This document shows, in pieces, positions 1 through 7,899 of a stretch of DNA of 64,000 bases. The DNA is taken from assembly GCF_005491705.1 (NCBI RefSeq), contig NZ_CP028092.1, positions 868,001-932,000 on the forward strand. The letters run 5' to 3'. How positions within the stretch are numbered: position 1 is the first letter of the stretch; each line of letters begins with the position of its first letter. The position numbers were made by a program, and so were the translations under genes. The notes beneath the pieces are model-generated. The model made no database searches and was not told the origin of the DNA. It saw only the letters and a list, made by a program, of their open reading frames with translations. This DNA comes from Pontibacter sp. SGAir0037 (GTDB lineage: Bacteria > Bacteroidota > Bacteroidia > Cytophagales > Hymenobacteraceae).

Positions 1-1965
1 GATAAAATGTAAAGCATCACCTTCCTGCATGAGTGCCTCTATATGTGCTTCACCGTCTGGAATATAAATGGCATCATACATAATGGAGCCGGTGGTGATA
101 TGGCTTTTATCGGCTTCTATTTCCTGTCCGTTCGTAGCCTTGCGCATGCCGTATAATTTAGAAACGATCTTTGCACTGGCACCAGCCTCCTTTAGGGCGT
201 TTTTAATCTGCATTACTTCATCATAGTCATAGCCATCTTCGAGCAGGATAGCCACTTTTCTTGATTTTGCAGTTTGTATTTTATTCTTCTCCATGCTTAA
301 AGCAGTAGAAGCATCGACTGATGTGCCTGCTTTTATTTTCCTGGAAGCATCGTTATCCTCATAATGACCTGTAGATGCTATTTCCTGGTTTTTTGGTATT
401 CCCACGCCAATGCCTTCGGCAACCATTTCGGCAAGTTCCGGGGCGATTTTATAAAAATGGCCAACCATGCGCTCCCGAATGGCTTTTATCTCTACTTTAC
501 CCAGCTCAAAATGTGCTGCCTGCACAATGTGCTTCTTCTCCGGCTCTGTCATGGAGTTCCAGAATAAGGTTGCCTGGGAGTAATGGTCGTTAAAGCTTTC
601 GCTTCGGGCCCTGATCTTGTGGCCTTCTACTTTTTCTTCATAATGCACATAGCCTCCTTCGTTTTCAGGAGCCATTTTAGGCTCTCCCTCACCAATTGAG
701 TTTGGCCAGTAATTTACCCTGCCTTTGTTAATTGTTTGGCGCATAAAACCGGCTCCGTTCTGGTTATGGACAGGCACTACAGGCCGGTTTATAGGAACCT
801 CTGTGAAGTTAGAGCTATGGAAGCGGTTTATCTGAGTATCAATATAAGAGAAAAGCCTGCCCTGTAGCAGCGGGTCGTTGGTCACATCGATGCCGGGCAC
901 CAGGTTACCCGGGTGAAACGCTACCTGCTCTGTTTCGGCAAAGAAGTTGTCAGGATTACGGTTTAGTGTCATTAACCCAACCGGCCTCAAGGGCACCAGT
1001 TCTTCCGGAATAAGCTTTGTTGCATCCAGCAAATCGAAATTGAATTTCAGCTCGTCTTCTTCCTCTACTATCTGCACACAGAGTTCAAATTCCGGGTAGT
1101 TGCCCATTTCAATCGCTTCCCAGAGGTCGCGGCGGAGCCAATCCGGATCTTTACCTGCCAGCTTCTGGGCCTCGTCCCACACAAGCGAATGTGCCCCGAG
1201 TTTTGGCCGCCAGTGAAATTTAACAAAGCGCGATTTACCTGCTTCGTTTATTAAACGGAAAGTATGCACTCCGAAACCTTCCATCATCCGGAAGCTGCGC
1301 GGAATGGCACGATCCGACAAAACCCACAGGAGCATGTGCATGGTCTCAGGCATCAGCGAAGCAAAGTCCCAGAAGGTATCGTGTGCAGCAGAGGCCTGAG
1401 GCATTTCATTGTTAGGCTCCGGTTTAATGGCGTGTACCAGGTCAGGAAATTTAATGGAATCCTGAATAAAGAAGACAGGTATGTTATTTGCCACCAGATC
1501 ATAGTTTCCTTCTGAAGTATAAAACTTGGTTGCAAAGCCCCGTACATCCCTCACTGTGTCAGCTGATCCTCTGGAACCTACAACCGTTGAGAAGCGAACA
1601 AACAAAGGCGTTCTTGTGCTTGGATCGGTCAGAAACCTGGCTTTGGTGTATTCTTTCAGAGAATCGTCGTATGGCTGAAAGTAACCATGTGCACCTGAAC
1701 CTCTGGCATGTACAACTCGCTCCGGTATAGACTCGTGATCGAGGTGCGTCATTTTTTCGCGGAAGTGAAAATCTTCCATTATGGTCGGGCCTCTCGATCC
1801 TGCCTTCAAGGAATCGTCGGTGTGGCTGATTCGGGTGCCCTGATCAGTCGTCATATACTGATTTTTTGGGTTCTCCCTGAAACTTTCTAACTGCCTGTTC
1901 TTGCTGTTTTCGTTAACGTTGTAGGATGATGGAAGGTCTTTATGCTGGTCTTTGTTGTCGCTCAT
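1..1965 (-). CDS. katE: Large-subunit catalase HPII (3' end cut by window edge)
   Basis: Heme catalase that disproportionates hydrogen peroxide. The 655 visible residues start at an ATG (MSDNKDQHKD). They carry the catalytic His at about residue 86 (VVHARGSGAHGYF), the conserved core RFSTVVGSRGSADT followed by RDVRGFATKFYT, and the heme-proximal RLFSYIDTQ with its Tyr near residue 373. From about residue 575 a second, DJ-1/PfpI-like domain begins (KVAILLEDGYDYDEV). That domain is the hallmark of the large HPII class, usually 700-750 residues, so the end of this gene lies beyond position 1. The gene is monocistronic as far as visible, with an AT-rich leader upstream. The enzyme is expected in the cytoplasm as a peroxide-stress defence. 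The family call is very secure; the symbol follows E. coli HPII. Confidence 0.95.
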   Translation of the reverse strand, partial: MSDNKDQHKDLPSSYNVNENSKNRQLESFRENPKNQYMTTDQGTRISHTDDSLKAGSRGPTIMEDFHFREKMTHLDHESIPERVVHARGSGAHGYFQPYDDSLKEYTKARFLTDPSTRTPLFVRFSTVVGSRGSADTVRDVRGFATKFYTSEGNYDLVANNIPVFFIQDSIKFPDLVHAIKPEPNNEMPQASAAHDTFWDFASLMPETMHMLLWVLSDRAIPRSFRMMEGFGVHTFRLINEAGKSRFVKFHWRPKLGAHSLVWDEAQKLAGKDPDWLRRDLWEAIEMGNYPEFELCVQIVEEEDELKFNFDLLDATKLIPEELVPLRPVGLMTLNRNPDNFFAETEQVAFHPGNLVPGIDVTNDPLLQGRLFSYIDTQINRFHSSNFTEVPINRPVVPVHNQNGAGFMRQTINKGRVNYWPNSIGEGEPKMAPENEGGYVHYEEKVEGHKIRARSESFNDHYSQATLFWNSMTEPEKKHIVQAAHFELGKVEIKAIRERMVGHFYKIAPELAEMVAEGIGVGIPKNQEIASTGHYEDNDASRKIKAGTSVDASTALSMEKNKIQTAKSRKVAILLEDGYDYDEVMQIKNALKEAGASAKIVSKLYGMRKATNGQEIEADKSHITTGSIMYDAIYIPDGEAHIEALMQEGDALHFI

Positions 1966-2314
1966 AGTTTAATTATTTTGTACTAATGGATAAAGTACAC
2001 AGGCATGTTGCAGCTGTACTGTATAAAACTACGACTGCTTAAAGTTATAAGTTGAATTAATTTTATATAAACTTAAATTAAAATAATATTAAAATTGCAG
2101 TATCCGAAGAGGGGAATTTGCTGAAGAGATCAGCTTTAAAAAAGCTTTACAAGAATGGTGGCAAAAAAGTGGTCTTAGAACATTAAAAAAGCAGGAACGA
2201 ACGGCTGCTTTTAAAGTAATTTATACCAGGAGCCTAATATTAATAAACCGGCTTTTCTCTTTTATTGTACTTTCTATGGAAGTGGCGGTGCAATCCGAAC
2301 CTGTAGTTGATGGT
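1966..2314. other. Intergenic region with a possible decayed coding fragment
   Basis: This AT-rich gap separates katE from the 2H phosphoesterase gene. On the plus strand an open frame runs from about 2093 into the neighbouring gene (stop near 2360) and reads plausibly protein-like (FAEEISFKKALQEWWQKSG). It has no ATG, GTG or TTG before that stretch, so it is either a decayed gene end or chance. No RNA gene was recognised. Confidence 0.3.
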
Positions 2315-2866
2315 TTAAAAGATATACTCGTTTTTAACGAAGCGGAATTCTTCATCTTTTAGAAAATAGTCTCCTCTCTTTTGAAGAAGAGTAAGATTAT
2401 TCAGTTCTATTTCCCAGTTAAAGTTGTAGCTGCTTAAAAAGGCAAGTATAGGCCCCAGCAGTTCCTGCGATGTATCACCCAATGCAAGCGAAATGTGAGG
2501 CAGCCACATGTTCGGGTTATAGTACACGCCCATTTCACTGCTCATCTCTGCTATATCGCGGTGCAGCCGGTCGTGAAAATTGTTGAGCAGCGGGGTGCGG
2601 AGAACAGGGGTGTAAATAACCGGGTTTGGACCAGGAAAAATGCCAAGGCCTGTTGTTCTGATTTTAAACGGAGTAGTCTCCAGACAGATCTGGTCGAGGT
2701 ATTCCTTCATTTCCTGCATATCCGGAATTTCAGCTGTCAGAAGCGTCAGGTGCGGATAAGGTGTCATTTTAACGCCCCGCAGCCCGAACCTCCTTTCCAG
2801 GTTCTCTATAAGTTCCAGTACCCGTTCGGTGTGTTTTTTATCGAGTAAGGAAGTTATGGCAATCAT
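2315..2866 (-). CDS. 2'-5' RNA ligase / 2H phosphoesterase family protein
   Basis: This 183-residue protein of the 2H phosphoesterase superfamily has the two diagnostic histidine motifs: PHLTLL with His39 and PHISLA with His124. These two H-x-T/S motifs face each other in the fold and hydrolyse or ligate 2',3'-cyclic or 2'-5' phosphodiesters in RNA or nucleotides. Length fits the family. It starts at ATG (MIAITSLLDKK) and has no signal peptide, so it should be cytosolic. It stands alone, divergent from the ABC-F gene, so context does not reveal a substrate. Family members differ widely (RNA ligase, cyclic phosphodiesterase), so the exact activity is open. Confidence 0.85.
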   Translation of the reverse strand: MIAITSLLDKKHTERVLELIENLERRFGLRGVKMTPYPHLTLLTAEIPDMQEMKEYLDQICLETTPFKIRTTGLGIFPGPNPVIYTPVLRTPLLNNFHDRLHRDIAEMSSEMGVYYNPNMWLPHISLALGDTSQELLGPILAFLSSYNFNWEIELNNLTLLQKRGDYFLKDEEFRFVKNEYIF

Positions 2867-3020
2867 ACAGTTCCGGAATTATGTGAGATATCTTTTTATT
2901 GGAAATATAGCTGATTTTTATGCACAAGTGTATGAAACGTTCACCAGATAATATTGTTCAGTAAGAGCACATGATTTGTAAGACAGCCACAAAGGAGGCA
3001 TTAAAATAAAGCAAAATAAG

Positions 3021-3028
3021 TACCTTTG
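3021..3028 (+). promoter_or_regulatory. Bacteroidota -7 box TACCTTTG for the ABC-F gene
   Basis: TACCTTTG matches the Bacteroidota primary sigma -7 consensus TAnnTTTG exactly and lies 23 bases before the ATG at 3052. No good -33 TTTG was found at 19-21 bases upstream, so the support is the -7 box and its position only. Confidence 0.5.
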
Positions 3029-3051
3029 TACTTTGTAGTAGAGCAACGCCC

Positions 3052-4986
3052 ATGATTTCTATCAATAACCTGAACTTTCACTTTGGCAGCCGTCCGATGT
3101 ACGAAGATGCCAACCTGCACATTAAACCCAAAGATAAGATTGGTCTTATTGGCCTCAATGGCACCGGCAAATCTACTTTGCTGCGTATTATCGTTGGCGA
3201 GTATGCCCCGGACGGTGGAAGTATTCAGATGAGCAAGGAAACCACCATCGGGTTTCTGAACCAGGATCTGTTAAGTTACGAGACACACGAAAGTATATTA
3301 TCGGTGGCGATGCAGGCCTTTGAAGAAGCCATCAGCTTACAGAAGGAGATTGACAAGGTGCTGGTTGAATTCGAGAATAATTTCCACGACGACCTAGTTG
3401 ATAAACTGGCTGGCCTGCAGGAGCGCTTCGAGGCATTGGGAGGCTACAGCATGCAGGCCAATGCCGAGGCCATACTGGAAGGGCTTGGCTTTTCTACAGC
3501 AGAATTGCAGCAGCCACTGGCTTCCTTCTCCGGGGGCTGGCGTATGCGTGTTATGCTGGCTAAAATATTATTACAGCAGCCATCGCTGCTGTTGCTCGAC
3601 GAACCTACCAACCACCTGGACTTACCTTCTATTAAATGGCTGGAATCTTATTTAGAACGCTACGAAGGTGCCGTGGTAATTGTATCGCACGACCGGGAGT
3701 TTCTGGATAAAACGACCACCACTACAGTAGAAGTGGCTAATGCTAAACTGAATGTATACCCGGGCAACTACAGCTTTTATGTAGAGGAAAAAGCCTTGCG
3801 AAATGAAATTCAGAAAGGTGCCTACGAAAACCAGCAAGCCCATATACGGCAGACAGAGCGGTTTATCGAGCGCTTTAAGGCTAAAGCTACCAAGGCAAAG
3901 CAGGCCCAAAGCCGTATGAAGCAACTGGAGCGGATGGAGCGCATAGAAGATGTAGCACCTGATGCCGCCAAAGTAAACTTTAGCTTCCGGTTTAACGTGC
4001 AGCCTGGCCGCCATATCCTGCGCCTGGAGCACATGAGCAAAAGCTATGGCGATAAAATAATTTTCAGAGACACCAATGTGCATGTGGAGCGAGGCGATAA
4101 AATTGCGCTGATAGGTGGTAACGGAAAAGGTAAATCTACCTTGCTGCGCATCATCGCCGGTACAGAGCATATCCAGGGGAAGCGTGAGCTCGGGCACAAT
4201 GTTATCATGTCGTTTTACGCACAGCATCAGCTGGAGTCTCTTTCCGTAGACAACGAAATTCTGCAGGAATTGCAGCAGGCAGGCTCCGGTAAAACAGAAG
4301 TGGAGTTACGCACCCTGCTGGGCTCTTTCCTTTTTACAGGCGAAACAGTGTTTAAGAAGATCAAAGTGCTGTCGGGAGGGGAGAAGTCGCGGGTAGCGCT
4401 GGCGAAAACATTAATTTCCGAAGCCAATTTCCTGATGCTCGATGAGCCTACGAACCACCTGGATATGCAGTCGGTAAATATTCTTATTCAGGCACTGGAG
4501 CAGTATGAGGGTACGTTTATCATCATCTCCCACGACCGTTATTTTGTTGAGAATGTGGCTACCAAGATATGGTATATTGAGGATTATCAGCTGAAGGAAT
4601 ATCCTGGTACTTATCACGAGTACGAAGCATTTCAGGAGCGTAAGGAGAAGGAGGCTAAAAAGGTGGCTGCCAGTACACCTGCCCCTGTTAAAGAAGAGCC
4701 AAAGCAGAAACAGCAGCGGGATACATCAGAATATAATGCGTTAAATAACCAGCTAAAGCAGGCGAACAGGCAGTTGTCGGATGTAGAAAAGCAGGTGCAG
4801 AAACTGGAACAGGAGCTGGCTGGTTATGAAGCACAACTCGCCGATCCGAAGGTATACAGCAACCCTGATCTGCTGCAGGAAAAATCGCTTAAGTTTGAAC
4901 AGGTGCAGAAAGAGCTTCAAAAGGTGAATGAGAAGTGGGAGGCCCTGATGCTGGAAGTAGAGGAGCTGGAAGGAAAGTTAAATTAA
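3052..4986 (+). CDS. ABC-F family ATPase (ribosome-associated, YheS/Uup-like)
   Basis: This 644-residue soluble protein has two tandem ABC ATPase domains and no membrane segment, the layout of ABC-F translation factors. Domain 1 has Walker A GLNGTGKST (34-42), signature FSGGWRMRV and Walker B LLLLDEPTNHLD. Domain 2 has Walker A GGNGKGKST (about 354), signature LSGGEKSRVALA and LMLDEPTNHLD. The charged helical linker between them (about 270-310, rich in Lys, Arg and Gln) is the P-site tRNA interaction motif region. The C-terminus (about 555-644) is a coiled coil preceded by a Pro/Lys-rich hinge. Members act on the ribosome in ribosome protection or stalled translation. Whether this one confers antibiotic protection cannot be told by eye; it looks like a housekeeping paralogue. 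Confidence 0.93.
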   Translation: MISINNLNFHFGSRPMYEDANLHIKPKDKIGLIGLNGTGKSTLLRIIVGEYAPDGGSIQMSKETTIGFLNQDLLSYETHESILSVAMQAFEEAISLQKEIDKVLVEFENNFHDDLVDKLAGLQERFEALGGYSMQANAEAILEGLGFSTAELQQPLASFSGGWRMRVMLAKILLQQPSLLLLDEPTNHLDLPSIKWLESYLERYEGAVVIVSHDREFLDKTTTTTVEVANAKLNVYPGNYSFYVEEKALRNEIQKGAYENQQAHIRQTERFIERFKAKATKAKQAQSRMKQLERMERIEDVAPDAAKVNFSFRFNVQPGRHILRLEHMSKSYGDKIIFRDTNVHVERGDKIALIGGNGKGKSTLLRIIAGTEHIQGKRELGHNVIMSFYAQHQLESLSVDNEILQELQQAGSGKTEVELRTLLGSFLFTGETVFKKIKVLSGGEKSRVALAKTLISEANFLMLDEPTNHLDMQSVNILIQALEQYEGTFIIISHDRYFVENVATKIWYIEDYQLKEYPGTYHEYEAFQERKEKEAKKVAASTPAPVKEEPKQKQQRDTSEYNALNNQLKQANRQLSDVEKQVQKLEQELAGYEAQLADPKVYSNPDLLQEKSLKFEQVQKELQKVNEKWEALMLEVEELEGKLN

Positions 4987-5000
4987 AATCAAGTATTTCG

Positions 5001-5042
5001 AAAAGAGCGTAACAAGCCATTAGCTGCTACGCTCTTTTTATT
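5001..5042. terminator. Intrinsic terminator, probably bidirectional
   Basis: An 11-bp stem (AAAAGAGCGTA paired with TACGCTCTTTT) is followed by a T-rich run. It lies between the convergent ABC-F gene and the small ABC transporter gene and could stop transcripts from both sides. Confidence 0.85.
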
Positions 5043-5055
5043 TTAGGTGCATTTG

Positions 5056-5709
5056 CTATAACCTGGCATAGCCAAGCATTTCAATATCTTCAATTGTTTT
5101 GGTCAGGTGGGTTTTCCCGCCTTCCAGTACATAAAGGTTGTCGCTGAGATCCAGGATGTGCCTGTACATGTGGTCTGTAATCAGCAAGCCTTTGTGTTCC
5201 TTTTCTTCCAGCAGTAGTTCCTTCACTTTCTCTATCTGCATCGGATTCAAATGGGAGAAAGGCTCATCCAGCATGGCAAAACAGGAAGAGGATTTCACTA
5301 TAACATAGATCTCCACGAGCCGTTGGCCACCGCCAGACAGGCTGCCAACAGACGATCTGTACCTGGAACTAAATTCTGGAAATCTGTGCTGAAACACAGC
5401 AAAGTCAAGGTTAAAATCTTTAAAAATACGCTTAAGGGAAAGGGACCGCGGAATAAAGTTAAACTGTGGCAGGTAAAGTAGCAGGTCGGGCCGCTTAAAT
5501 GCTTCAAACTGCACTTTCTGGTCGAAACGCACGGATTTTTCACAAGGCATGCTGCCGTAAATGATCTTCATCAGGCACGATTTTCCCTGGCCGTTTCTGC
5601 CCAACAGACCGGTTATTTTGCCTGTTTCACATTTCAGGTATATATCTGAAAGGATTCTCCTGTCATTGAATGCCAGTTGTATACTGTCAACTTCCAGCTT
5701 GTGGCTCAT
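5056..5709 (-). CDS. ABC transporter ATP-binding protein of a small exporter
   Basis: This single 217-residue nucleotide-binding domain has Walker A GRNGQGKS (37-44), signature LSGGGQRL (around 124-131), Walker B CFAMLDEP (143-150) and the switch His180 (TDH). A Cys follows the Walker A Ser, where a Thr or Ser is common. The gene starts at ATG and overlaps the upstream small membrane-protein gene by 4 bases, so the two are translationally coupled. The family is the ABC-2-type exporter ATPase group (CcmA-like), which moves drugs, lipids or peptides outward. The substrate is not evident. Confidence 0.88.
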   Translation of the reverse strand: MSHKLEVDSIQLAFNDRRILSDIYLKCETGKITGLLGRNGQGKSCLMKIIYGSMPCEKSVRFDQKVQFEAFKRPDLLLYLPQFNFIPRSLSLKRIFKDFNLDFAVFQHRFPEFSSRYRSSVGSLSGGGQRLVEIYVIVKSSSCFAMLDEPFSHLNPMQIEKVKELLLEEKEHKGLLITDHMYRHILDLSDNLYVLEGGKTHLTKTIEDIEMLGYARL

Positions 5710-6014
5710 TTCAAAAGATGGGTATGGTATATAATGAAGAGAAACAGCGTAAAATCAAAGGTAAGGGTAGTGCCCCAGAGCATGACTTTAGAAACACCTA
5801 AATTCTGGTAGTAATAATACTCTTTGCTTTTATAGCTGTTAATAAAATAGAAGATTATCCCTAAGGATATTATTTTAAACCAGAACACAGCTGCAAATAA
5901 ACTATAACCTGACTTCAAATAAAGACTGGCGCAACAGGCTGTAATAACAAGTGATGCTACAAAGTAGCTCTTGTAGAAGGTACAGATGAGGCGTAAGGTT
6001 CTGATCTGACGCAT
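5706..6014 (-). CDS. Small membrane protein, putative permease partner of the ABC ATPase
   Basis: This protein of about 102 residues has three hydrophobic stretches: roughly YFVASLVITACCASLYL, SLFAAVFWFKIISLGIIFYF and TLTFDFTLFLFIIYH. It ends in a 4-base overlap with the downstream ATPase gene, the usual arrangement for subunits of one transporter. A longer frame starts at TTG 6059, but the ATG at 6014 (MRQIRTLRL) leaves a basic N-terminus in front of the first membrane segment and is preferred. It is much shorter than normal ABC-2 permeases (about 250 residues, six segments), so it may work as an oligomer, or it may not be the translocation channel. I do not recognise a named family. Confidence 0.65.
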   Translation of the reverse strand: MRQIRTLRLICTFYKSYFVASLVITACCASLYLKSGYSLFAAVFWFKIISLGIIFYFINSYKSKEYYYYQNLGVSKVMLWGTTLTFDFTLFLFIIYHTHLLK

Positions 6015-6263
6015 TTGTAGCAAGTATCTTGAATGATTATCAGTAGCTTGAATATACAAAATTAAAGTGATTTCTTAAGCTTCAGATGCGGGATAATGCA
6101 GGGCAGGCTAAGCTATGAAGGATAGATTGCCTGTTACACCTATTTATATTGCTGCATAAGCATAAAGAGATATAAGTATTTTGTAACAAATACGTTATAA
6201 GCGAGTATATGAGAAAAAACTGCGAAGGATTAGTTCTTTGATGATCACCTATTTATAATCTTT

Positions 6264-6407
6264 ATGAAATCTGTTCTAGCAAAAATATTCGTTGCTGCCA
6301 TGTTGGCTGGAGTTTTTTCTTCCTGCAGCCGCACCGTTTGTCCTGCTTATGGCAGTGTGAAGGTAGAAAAGGCAGTAAAACCCGGCCTTCTCTCCAGCCG
6401 CAGGTAA
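6264..6407 (+). CDS. Small putative lipoprotein, 47 residues
   Basis: This short open frame has a textbook lipoprotein signal: MKSVLAKIF, a hydrophobic core, then the lipobox GVFSSC with the lipidated Cys at residue 21. The mature peptide is only about 27 residues (CSRTVCPAYGSVKVEK and a short basic tail). A strong hairpin terminator follows at 6425. Small lipoproteins with a Cys-Pro-x-Tyr stretch are common in Bacteroidota, but I know no function. The signal peptide and the terminator placement support a real gene despite the length. Confidence 0.7.
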   Translation: MKSVLAKIFVAAMLAGVFSSCSRTVCPAYGSVKVEKAVKPGLLSSRR

Positions 6408-6424
6408 AAATATTGTAAAAACTT

Positions 6425-6473
6425 AAAACAGAGCAGGCCGCTTATATCTAATATAGCGGCCTGCTCTGTTTTA
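6425..6473. terminator. Strong bidirectional terminator
   Basis: An 18-bp near-perfect stem (AAAACAGAGCAGGCCGCT with its complement) has A- and T-runs at the two ends, so it works on either strand. It sits between the convergent small lipoprotein gene and the end of the ebo operon. Confidence 0.9.
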
Positions 6474-6489
6474 TAGCATTCAGATATGA

Positions 6490-7899
6490 TCAGAAAGGCT
6501 GCACGGGAGCAACCTGTGGTTTCGTAAGGCCTAAGTGCTGCTGAATCAGGGTAAAAACATCTGTTGCTTTAATTTTCTGTTGAAGTGATACCTGCTTGTT
6601 TTTAGTGAGGAAAACAGGCCACTCATCCTGGCTTTCAGGTACCCGTCCATGCGATCCCTTTATTAATGTGGCGTCTAAGGGAATGATATCCATCAAGGTA
6701 CGAAAACCCAGTTTCTTCTTGATCAGTTTTCCTGCTATAAGCGGCATCAGAAACTTTATTTTCGGATCGGCGAACATCTCCACCGGGTCGTAACCTGGCT
6801 TCTTATGAATATCCACCATACGGGCGTAATCCGGTGCTTTGCTGTCGTCTAACCAGAAGTAATACGTAAACCAGGAATCAGCATTGGCAATTGCTACCAG
6901 GTCGCCGCAACGCTCGTGGGCCACGTTATACTTATTTCTTTCGTCTCCAGCCAACACTTCTTCTATACCGGGTACTTTTGCCAGCAACTGTTGCACCTCT
7001 TTAATCCTGGATTTGTCCTTTACATACACATGCGCAACCTGGTGATCTGCTACGGCAAATGCTTCGCTTATGCCGGCATCGAGCAGCTCCAGCCCACGCT
7101 CTACTCTGACAGAAATGTAGTGGTTCTCACGCAGAACTCTGTTAATGTGTATAGGCTGGTTTACGCTTGAGATGCCATATTCTGACAATACAATCACACT
7201 AGCACCCTTGGCCTCATAAAAACTGATCAGATCGGCACATACGGCATCGATTTCCTGCAGGTCTTTACCAATGCGGGCATCGTGTGGCCCCAGCCGCTGC
7301 AGGTTGTAGTCCAGGTGAGGCAGGTAAATCAGGGTAAGAGTAGGATTGTAAAGGTCGTCAGTTATTTTAGAGGCATCTGCAATCCATTTACTGCTTTTGA
7401 TAGAGGTATTAGGGCCCCAATAGCTGAAGAGGGGGAAGGTGCCTAATTTCTGCTGTAAGACGTCGCGCAGGTCAGCTGGCTGGGTATAGCAGTCGGGCAT
7501 TTTACGGCCATCTGCCAGGTACTGCGGGCGTGGTGTAAGCGCATAATCGGCGCTGGAATACATGTTGTACCACCAGCACATATTGGCACAGGTAAAAGAA
7601 GGATCAGCGGCTTTCGCCGCTTCCCATATTTTCTCAGCCTGTATCAGCTTGTTGGATTGTCGCCAGAACTTAATCTCACATTCTTCTTCAAAATACCAGC
7701 CATTGCCAACAATTCCGTGTTCTTCGGGGTTTTTACCTGTCAGGTAAGTGGCTTGTGCGGCACAGGTAACAGCAGGTAAAACAGGGTGTATGGCAGCTGC
7801 CTGTGCTCCTGATGCCCATTTGTACAGAAAAGGGGTGTTGCTGTCAGACAGCAGCGACTGCGTAAGTCCTACTACGTTCAGGACTACCGTTTTCTTCAT
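6490..7899 (-). CDS. eboF: EboF: alkaline phosphatase superfamily (nucleotide pyrophosphatase/phosphodiesterase-like)
   Basis: This 469-residue protein of the alkaline phosphatase / nucleotide pyrophosphatase superfamily starts at ATG (MKKTVVLNVVGLT). Visible landmarks are PAVTCAAQATYLTGKNPEEHGIVGN, cut here as the nucleophile segment (PAVTCAAQATYLTG) and the EHGIVGN segment, then the metal-binding HLDYNLQRLGPHD and YGISSV, and later GSHGRVPE. No signal peptide is visible. It is the last gene of the ebo operon, and its start overlaps the end of eboE by 56 bases, so translation is coupled. In other bacteria the ebo cluster is implicated in moving small-molecule precursors to the periplasm. The role of this phosphohydrolase there is not established; release of a phosphorylated or nucleotidyl-linked intermediate would fit. 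Confidence 0.85.
   Translation of the reverse strand: MKKTVVLNVVGLTQSLLSDSNTPFLYKWASGAQAAAIHPVLPAVTCAAQATYLTGKNPEEHGIVGNGWYFEEECEIKFWRQSNKLIQAEKIWEAAKAADPSFTCANMCWWYNMYSSADYALTPRPQYLADGRKMPDCYTQPADLRDVLQQKLGTFPLFSYWGPNTSIKSSKWIADASKITDDLYNPTLTLIYLPHLDYNLQRLGPHDARIGKDLQEIDAVCADLISFYEAKGASVIVLSEYGISSVNQPIHINRVLRENHYISVRVERGLELLDAGISEAFAVADHQVAHVYVKDKSRIKEVQQLLAKVPGIEEVLAGDERNKYNVAHERCGDLVAIANADSWFTYYFWLDDSKAPDYARMVDIHKKPGYDPVEMFADPKIKFLMPLIAGKLIKKKLGFRTLMDIIPLDATLIKGSHGRVPESQDEWPVFLTKNKQVSLQQKIKATDVFTLIQQHLGLTKPQVAPVQPF

Noticed and set aside
3652..4227. 191-residue minus-strand frame
   Set aside because: Entirely inside the ABC-F gene; translation has no recognisable domain and mirrors codon bias of the real gene.
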